Of a stretch of 22,639 nucleotides of DNA, positions 6,805 through 14,600 are shown one piece after another; position 1 is the first letter of the stretch; every line of letters starts with the position of its first letter. Below the pieces are notes generated by a model. It ran no database searches. It was not told the origin of the DNA and saw only the letters and a list, made by a program, of their open reading frames with translations. The position numbers were made by a program, and so were the translations under genes. Origin of the DNA: a virus; the IMG/VR virus record IMGVR_UViG_3300030107_001335, positions 1 to 22,639 of that record. The stretch is one strand, 5' to 3'.

Positions 6805-8687
6805 TGGCACGCATACCGACAGTAGCAGCACCGGGGCAAGCCGTAGGCACAGTCAAGACAGGCTTCACCCCTCAACCTTTCCAACGGTTGTCTACCAACG
6901 CCGATATGTTTGGCGCTGCAGAAGGGAAGAGGATGCAAGAAGTCTCTGCCGCGCTAGATGCGTTCGCTTCTGACTTAAAGGATATGCAGCTCCAAGACGA
7001 CGAAAATTTGCTTACGGAAATTAAGGGGCAACTTAAAAGAAAGTCTGCAGATATTTTACAAAATCCTACTACGGGGATTCTCAATAAATTGCAAAAGAAC
7101 GCTATAGGTGTTTCTTCCGATGCGCTGGCTGCCTTCGATGAGGAAGTAAGCTCTCTAAAGAAACTCCCCCAAACTGCAGCAGGAAAAGACAGTTATAAGA
7201 AACTTTTGCTTTCTCTTAGAGGAGGCTTAACCGAAAAAGCCTACGCCCATGAGCGCACGCAGAATTTGGCGTATAAGAAAACGTTATTCACTACGGAAAT
7301 AGGAACCTCTCAGCAAGACATGGGGCTGTACTTTAATTCTGATAAGGATTTAAAAGACAATGAGAGTTCAATTCGTACCGCAAGCATAAAGCACGCTAAC
7401 CTTGAGGGGATTGACCCCAAAGAGCTTGTAAAGAAGAACATCAGCTCAGGGTATTTACAGGCTATCCAATCGGCTGTCGTTGCTCAGGACTATACTCGCG
7501 CAGCTTCTATTTTGAAGACGCATGAAAGTAAGCTGGGGTCCGAAGATTTGAAAACTGCTAGGGTAGCGGTGCAGGACGCTACTGTACTTGGGGAGGCCCA
7601 GTCAGCGGCAAAAACTATTTTACAAGATACATCTCTTGCAACAGATCAAGCCCGTATGGATGCCACCAGAAAGATTAAAGACCCTAAGATACAGGAGAAG
7701 GCACGGGCTATAGTTAAGGAAGAGATCAGTGTAAGAAACACATTGAAGGATAGAGAGATTTCGGAGCGGTTTGATAGGGTAGCGAACCTCGCTTTAACTA
7801 ACCAACCCATAACTCCTGCAGACCGCGCAGGTTTTAGCGCCCGTCAAAACGCCTATATAGACGCTCGGATGACAGAAGGTAAATTAAGAGCGGTGGACCC
7901 CGACTACCAAAGACCGGGAGACGGCGGGGTCACTTACGGTAAATATCTAGACGACACCCGCAACCCCTCTTACCTCACTACCTTGTCACTGCAGCAGTTA
8001 AAAGAGAAGTATGAGAACGGGGTTACGAAGGCTGAGTTCGATGTCATTCTAGGCGAATGGAGAACCGCTTCACAAAATGCAAATAAGCTCACGGCTACGG
8101 ACGCTAGAAAGCTCAGAGATGAAAAAAGGAAGTTAGTTCTTTCGTCTGAACAACCGCATTTGAAAGCGGTTGCCCTTGCTGCGGGAATCGACGCTAATGA
8201 TAAAGATGACAGGGAGCGGTATGCCGCATGGCTTATTGAGTTCAATAGAAGAGTTGAGGCGGAGGGAGCCTCCACTCCTCTAGAGCGCAAAGCAATTATA
8301 GACAGCATGGGCCGCGATAAGGTTGTTTACGACACAGATTTCCGAGATGAGAGCGCACCCTCGTTTGAGATGACGGATGACAACAAGGAAGAGCTAGCTG
8401 GTGAACTGGATATAAACAAGGCTGCTAGACCTGTGTTTGTTTCTTCCTTCTCGGCTCTTGCCTCCAGTATCCGCGCTCAACGGGGCGCACCCTCACGGGA
8501 CACCATCAATAAAGAGTGGAAGCGGTTCTTGGATGTTAGCACTAATCTGAGTTTGCCTGCCGCTGACGTCCCCCTCCTTATTACTAACTGGAGTACGATG
8601 ACCGCTGTTCTTCTTAAAAACAACGCTCAGTTAACTTCGCAGAACTACGTTACTCTCTGGAATAACAATGTGCAGAGGAACCCTTGA
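6804..8687 (+). CDS. Internal virion protein, helical, T7 gp15-like position
   Basis: The preferred start is ATG 6804, which overlaps the previous stop by one base (TAATG); this gives 627 aa. A GTG at 6792 in the same frame is possible but less likely. After an N-terminal Pro/Ala leader (MARIPTVAAPGQAVG) the protein is almost wholly alpha-helical and charged. Units resembling helical repeats occur (DYTRAASILKTHESKLGSED; ARMDATRKIKDPKIQEKARA), a style common in the second ejection protein of podoviruses. No transglycosylase, protease or nucleotide-binding motif was seen. In T7 the gp15 counterpart forms part of the trans-envelope ejection tunnel; the same role is inferred here from position between a gp14-like and a giant gp16-position gene. 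Confidence 0.72.
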   Translation: MARIPTVAAPGQAVGTVKTGFTPQPFQRLSTNADMFGAAEGKRMQEVSAALDAFASDLKDMQLQDDENLLTEIKGQLKRKSADILQNPTTGILNKLQKNAIGVSSDALAAFDEEVSSLKKLPQTAAGKDSYKKLLLSLRGGLTEKAYAHERTQNLAYKKTLFTTEIGTSQQDMGLYFNSDKDLKDNESSIRTASIKHANLEGIDPKELVKKNISSGYLQAIQSAVVAQDYTRAASILKTHESKLGSEDLKTARVAVQDATVLGEAQSAAKTILQDTSLATDQARMDATRKIKDPKIQEKARAIVKEEISVRNTLKDREISERFDRVANLALTNQPITPADRAGFSARQNAYIDARMTEGKLRAVDPDYQRPGDGGVTYGKYLDDTRNPSYLTTLSLQQLKEKYENGVTKAEFDVILGEWRTASQNANKLTATDARKLRDEKRKLVLSSEQPHLKAVALAAGIDANDKDDRERYAAWLIEFNRRVEAEGASTPLERKAIIDSMGRDKVVYDTDFRDESAPSFEMTDDNKEELAGELDINKAARPVFVSSFSALASSIRAQRGAPSRDTINKEWKRFLDVSTNLSLPAADVPLLITNWSTMTAVLLKNNAQLTSQNYVTLWNNNVQRNP

Positions 8688-11600
8688 TGGCAGATTTTAC
8701 TAATGTCACGGGTTTAACGTCTGCCCTTCAGGAAGATCAAGAGCCGAATGATGCGCTTCTTCCTGCAGACCCTGTCCCTGCAGTTGGCGCTCCCCCTACT
8801 TTTAATAATGTTGTTGACCTTGTCCCTGATACCCTGCGCCAGAAGGCACAGCTTCAAGACGCTGTTCGCGTTCCTGCCACTCAGTTTAAGCAGCAGCAAG
8901 ACTTAGCTGCAGCAACTGGGGTTCCCGTATCTGTTGCCGCCTCTGACGATGGCACGCTGGCTAGAAAAGCGAAAAGCGACAAGATTGCAAAGACGGTTGA
9001 GAACAGCCCTGTCACTAAGGCGTGGTTTACGGACCCCCGCAAGGCTCGACTGGCACAAGACGATGCGGAGGTGATGACAAGATTAGAAGCAAATTCTAGG
9101 AAGGCATACGGCGCTACTCTTGATATTGGCATAGCCTTTAACAGGTGGATTGACAGGGTTACAATAGCGCCAATTGCAGCGCTTGATTATTTAGACGCAG
9201 GCGCTCGTAAGATACTCGGATTAGACCCAAAAGAGTACGAGAGGGTAGGGCTTGCTACCGCGATTACGGACTTGGCTGACGCTGTAGGGAAAGTGATCGG
9301 GTATAGAGACGAAACTACAAAAAGAACAGCGGATTTAAGACCCGGCGAAGGGATGGGACTTGCAGGCGCTGGGGTAGGATCGGAAGCTGCCGAGATTATT
9401 ATAACGCCTGACGAGCTGTTTAACTCTCCTTTTAAAAATGTATTACCCTTTATAGCGCAAGAGTTCATGTCTAGCGTTCCTCACATGGCCTTGGCTATAG
9501 CCTCCCTTCCCGCTTACGCTTTGACCCAAGCGGAGAGTATTGGGCAGCAACGGGCTACGGCTAACAATAAAAAAGAAGCTACCCTCATGGACGTCTTGAA
9601 GGCTATGCCGTTTGCGGTGGCTTCCGCCTTTCTGGAGAGGTTGGGCGCTCGTGGCATGTTGGGCATTGATGATGCGCTTAAAGAGCTATCGAAAAAGGGG
9701 GTGGCATCTGCTACAGGAAAGGCAGGCGCTAAAGAGATGTTTACTGAGTTTGGTCAGGGGTTTCTGGAAAACACAGGCGCAACTCTAGGTACGGATAAAG
9801 GGTTTGAATTAAAAGAGGCTTTTAAGGAGGCTACGGCAGGAGCAATAGCAGGGGCAGGAATAGGCTCCAGCATTAGAGGGGTAACCGCTACTGCAGAGCT
9901 AACCTTAAAATCAAGACAGGCTAAAAGGCGAACCGAAGCGGTTAGGGAGTTAAACTCGACAGACAGTAACCTCAGAGAGGTTTCCCCACAGGCGTGGGCA
10001 GAGTTTCAGGGTTCTCTTATGGAGGAGGCTGGGGTTGAAGAGGTACAGGTTTCCTCGGAAGGTGTCGATATTTTGTTGCAAGCCGTCGAGGATATGCCTG
10101 ACGAGCAACGGTCTAGGCTAAACTTAAAGTCTACTATCACAGAGAGCATTGTTACTGGAGCAACCTCCTCCATTACTCCAGAGCAATTTTGGAGCCTCCC
10201 TCAAGAAACTATAGACCGTCTGGCCCCGCACATTTCGTTAACAGCTAACGAGTATAGCTCTGCCGAGGCAGAAGAGCTGGCAACGCTCACGCAAGAAGCA
10301 ACCCGGTCAGGGTTTGTGGATGAGGTGCAGAGACGGACTGCAGAATTTGACGCAACTAACGAGCTTACAGTTGAGATTTCTGAACGCCTGATTGAGGAAG
10401 GAGGCGTTCTCTCTGGTGACCCTGCCGCTGTTCAGGCTGCCAGCCAACAAATGGCTTCTGCCTTTACTGTTCTGGCAGAACGAAGCGGACTTCCTCTTGA
10501 GACAATTAAAGAGCGTTTCCTTCCTCGCATAGAACAGACCTTTGACCCCATGCCGCAAGAAACGGCTAGGGTTTTAGAGCAGCTTACTCCTGAAGCAGAA
10601 GCCAATCTGCGTGAGCGGCTGGGAATGAAGTTTAAAGATGTAATTCGTCGCGTCGATAAACTGGTAGATGGCATTAAAGATTTCCAAGCTGGCAAAATTA
10701 CTCGCGAGGAGTGGAACCGAATTGTTGACACTTACAAGCCTGTTGCTCCTTTTGATGAAGTGGTGGCCCCTGAAACTAATGCCAAAATGTCAGAGGCGCT
10801 TGATGTTAATCAAAGAGAAAAGTTAAACGCTAAAGTTGCCACAGGAACGTATGTCGGATTGCGATTGGATATCCCTGCTTACACCCGCCTTGGCGTCTGG
10901 ATAGCCTCTATTCACGAGGCGAAGCGTACAGGAAGCTCCTTTCAAGCGGGGACACCACTGTCCTACCGTTCCACTGCAGCGCTGCGTGCGCCCAAAGGAG
11001 GGAAGATTACTTTTGGGGTAGTCGAACCGGGGGCCGAAAAATTTGCAACTCAGCAGGTAAGCAGTAAAGGCACAAAGTTTCCTAAGAACACATTTGCAAC
11101 TATTAGAGGGGAGCTTGTTAACCGTTCCGAGGCGGAGAACACACGTCTTGCTGAAGAGGCGCTGAACGACCCTGCAGTGCTACAGGACGACGGTACTTAC
11201 AAAGGCTGGGTGCAGGTTGGTATGGACCCAGAGCGGCACTCTTACTTTTACGACAGGGCAGACGCTAACCGTCCTATTCTAGAAGCGGAAGAAGTTATTC
11301 AGATAGGTCCGCAGGTTCTGGCTAAGAACCCTGTCTACGGAAACCAAGCAGACTTCCTTTTTCAAACTAGTTTAGACCCTACTATTGCAGGGGGGCTTCC
11401 TCCCGACATTGCCAGCAACTCTTCTGGCGCTAATAAAATTACAACTGCTGACCTAGAAGGCGCTGCGTTAATCCCTATCTTTGCAGACCTCACCGACGCT
11501 GGCAGAACCTTTGACGCACTAGATGGGGTTCCTGTCCAACCTACGCAGTTATTTGGGGGACCAAATTTTCCGCTGCTTAAAGAGTATGCCGATAATGAGA

Positions 11601-14600
11601 TCGTATGGTCGTTCAATGCCAAGGGCGTGATAACCGGGTTAAAGAATAAAATAGAGGAGCTTAAAAAGCAGGGTAATGAGCGGGTGGTTGTTACCGTTCT
11701 AGCTATGAAGGACGATGCACACACATCTAACAGCATGGTGACTAATGCCTTGCTACGAACCTTCACCGCTATGGTGGAGGCTGGCAGGCTTCCTAAAGAG
11801 AACCTTACGGAGGCAACTAAATTTTTTAAGAGCAAGGCTGATAAGAAAGAAGAGGGGTACGCAGAGTTAGCCAACTTCCCCGGATTTAATAACGTCACTA
11901 AGCTAATTGATTGGGTAGACAACACAACTTTTACTACCCGTAAGGCGTTATCCAAAGAGATGCAGTCAGCTAAATTTAAGGAGCTGATTGGAGACGCCAC
12001 AATGCACCGTGTTATTAGAGAGCTTGTGGACCCCAACTACAGGGCAACCCAACAGGGGGATGCGTTACTTGCTTTTGAGATTGACCCCACAAGAGAAGAC
12101 CTCATCGTAGATTACGATAGCGCTGAGGCTAAAGAGAAAGGGATACCCAGACACCCCGCTTACCGTTTTGGTATGAGAGGGAAAATGGTTGGTCAGTTTA
12201 AAACGCATATTCCTATGCGAGTTCTGTACAAGGACTTGATGGAGAATGTCACTGAGCGATCCCGCCAAGAGGTAGAACGGAAGAGACGCGAGGGGCAGCC
12301 AAACGCAAAATATGCCAACCCTAAGTTTCTTATGGAGCGCCTACGCAAAACAGATACTCAGGTTGTCACTCCTGAGATTGTTGCTGAAGCGCAGTTAATT
12401 GAAAACTTACACGATTACAGAGTTGCCCAAGCGTACACTTCTGCGTTGGCTGGAGAATGGAAAGACAGCCATACAAACGCGAATAAGGGCGGGGTGAACC
12501 CTGCCGAATATGTTCTTGCCCTTCAAGAGAACCAAGCATCTTCTACTTTGACCCCTTATACTTTAGAGGACATTGCAAAGGGAAGAGAGGACGGCAGCTT
12601 TAAGGTTTTTCAACTTGGCACAACTAACGTCGCCAGCGGGGGACTAAGCACATGGATGGCAACAAAGGAGGGGTATAATTACGCAGAAGAATACCCCGGA
12701 GAGGTAACCCAAAGTTTATTAGACGCAGGCGTTATAACAGCAAACGAGAAGGCTCTTGTAGGCGTTGCGAATAATGAGCTTGGCGTTAACGGGATGGGGA
12801 CTTTTCAGGTACTGAAGGCTATTGAAGAAGGGGTGACTGTACTAGACGCCTTTAAGGTCATTAGTTCTGAAAAACCTCTTGGACTTTTACCGACTATATA
12901 TGCTACAATGGGCTTTGAAGAGGTCGGGGTTATTCCCTTTGATCCTAAGTACGCTGACGGTAAGGATGGAAATCCATATTTAGCGGACTTGGAAGCGGTG
13001 TGGGAGGGCCAAGGCTGGAAGAAGGGCGATCCGTATCCCGGTATCGCTATTATGAAGTATAGGGGGTCAGATGACAGAACAAACGCCAGTACAAACTTTA
13101 TTAAGCAGGGCCAACAAGGTCTTGGGTTCAGAGGCGATCCAGTCGCTACAGAGGTCGACACCGAGACGAGCAATATGGTCGTCGGGCCTGAGCCAACTGA
13201 TCAAGCAGGCGGGGTCACCAGAGAAGGTGACGGACGAGCAACTCCTGCAAGCGCACAAGATCGCGCACGAAGCGTTTCCAGAGCAGGCCGAGATTTTATC
13301 CAAGGCGTCCTAGCTGCAGATGATCTTGCCCTTTCTGCTTTAAAGATACCAAAAGAGCGGGTTGATAAAATCCGCTCTTCTTTCCCTGTTGAGGAAGCCT
13401 CCTTTGAGCAGAGAACTAAAGACACTGCTCGCGGCTCTATTGATTTTAGAAACATGGAAGACATTGTTATCCGACTTTATAAGTCGGAGAACCTGTCTAC
13501 GTTCTTGCATGAGAGCGGACACCTTTACTTAGAAATGATGGGGGCGCTGTCCGAAGCGCCAGACAGCAGCGCCCAGCTCAAGGCTGATTACCAAACCGTT
13601 CTAGATTGGCTGGGTGTTCCAAATCGTCAGGCTATAACAAGAGAGCATCACGAAAAGTGGGCGGAGACTTACGAGGAGTATTTAAGAGAAGGCAAAGCCC
13701 CCTCCTCTGAACTGCGTAGCGCCTTTGCTAAATTTACTGCGTGGCTGACTACGCTGTACCGTGCCATCCGCTCTCGCGGTAGGCTGCCTAGAGCTGCTCT
13801 TAATAAAGATATAAGCGGGGTCATGGATCGTCTACTGGCTACTGACGAGCAGATAGCGCTGGTCAGAGCGGAGCAAAGAATTGCCCCTATGTTTCAGGAC
13901 GCCGAAGCTGGAGGAATGACAGAGGAGCAGTACGAGGCTTACATTGAAGAGTATGAGGGTGCGAGAGCTTCCGCTCATGCCGAGCTTGTTCAAGCCACAC
14001 TAGCCGAGACTAAAAGAGAAAAGACTAAGTGGTGGAGAGACGCCCTTGCGAAAGAGACGGCTTCTGCTTTGCGAGTTCTTGACCAAGACCCTGCTTGGAG
14101 GGCTAGAGCTGTGCTGCAAGGAGATGTTCTTCCTTCAGGTGCTGCTCTTCCAGAGGTGTACCCGCAAGGGCTAAAGTTGGATCGCAGCCTGACTAAGCCG
14201 TATGGCTATACATTGCCGGGAGGCAACAAGCTGTTTGCAAGAGGAGGCGTGTCTCCAGATCGCGCTGCTCAGGACTTAGGGTTCCGTTCAGGAGACGAGC
14301 TGCTCCATATGCTGTCTCTTCTTCCTAAAGACGAAAACGGAAAGTTCCTCACCGCAAAGCAATTTGCTGCTCGCCAAGCAAAGGCTACTCTCAAGGAAGA
14401 GTACGGGGACATGACTGACGCTGCCACCTTGCATGAGGAGGCTCTAGCTAAAGTCCATTCTATGCGGCAAGCTAATTTAATTTTAAAAGAGCTAAAGGCG
14501 CTTCATAAGTTAGGAAACACTCCTAGCAAGGCTACCCAGAAGATTATGCGGATGGCAGCCGAAAACGCTGTACTTGATAAAGCCGTTCATCAAATAGAAG

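Noticed and set aside
6623-6973. Second + frame ORF (116 aa) across the gp14/gp15-like junction
   Set aside because: Arg-rich, low-quality product that overlaps two well-supported genes; lacks the natural look of the 13071-13313 ORF.
8684-8689. TTG start for the giant gene
   Set aside because: The ATG at 8687 overlaps the previous stop by one base, the same arrangement as at 5837, 6804 and 19007, and is a better start codon.
11362-12036. Long minus-strand ORF (224 aa) opposite the giant gene
   Set aside because: It is antisense to clearly coding sequence, is Ser/Leu/Val-rich as expected for a shadow frame, and has no family-like motif.
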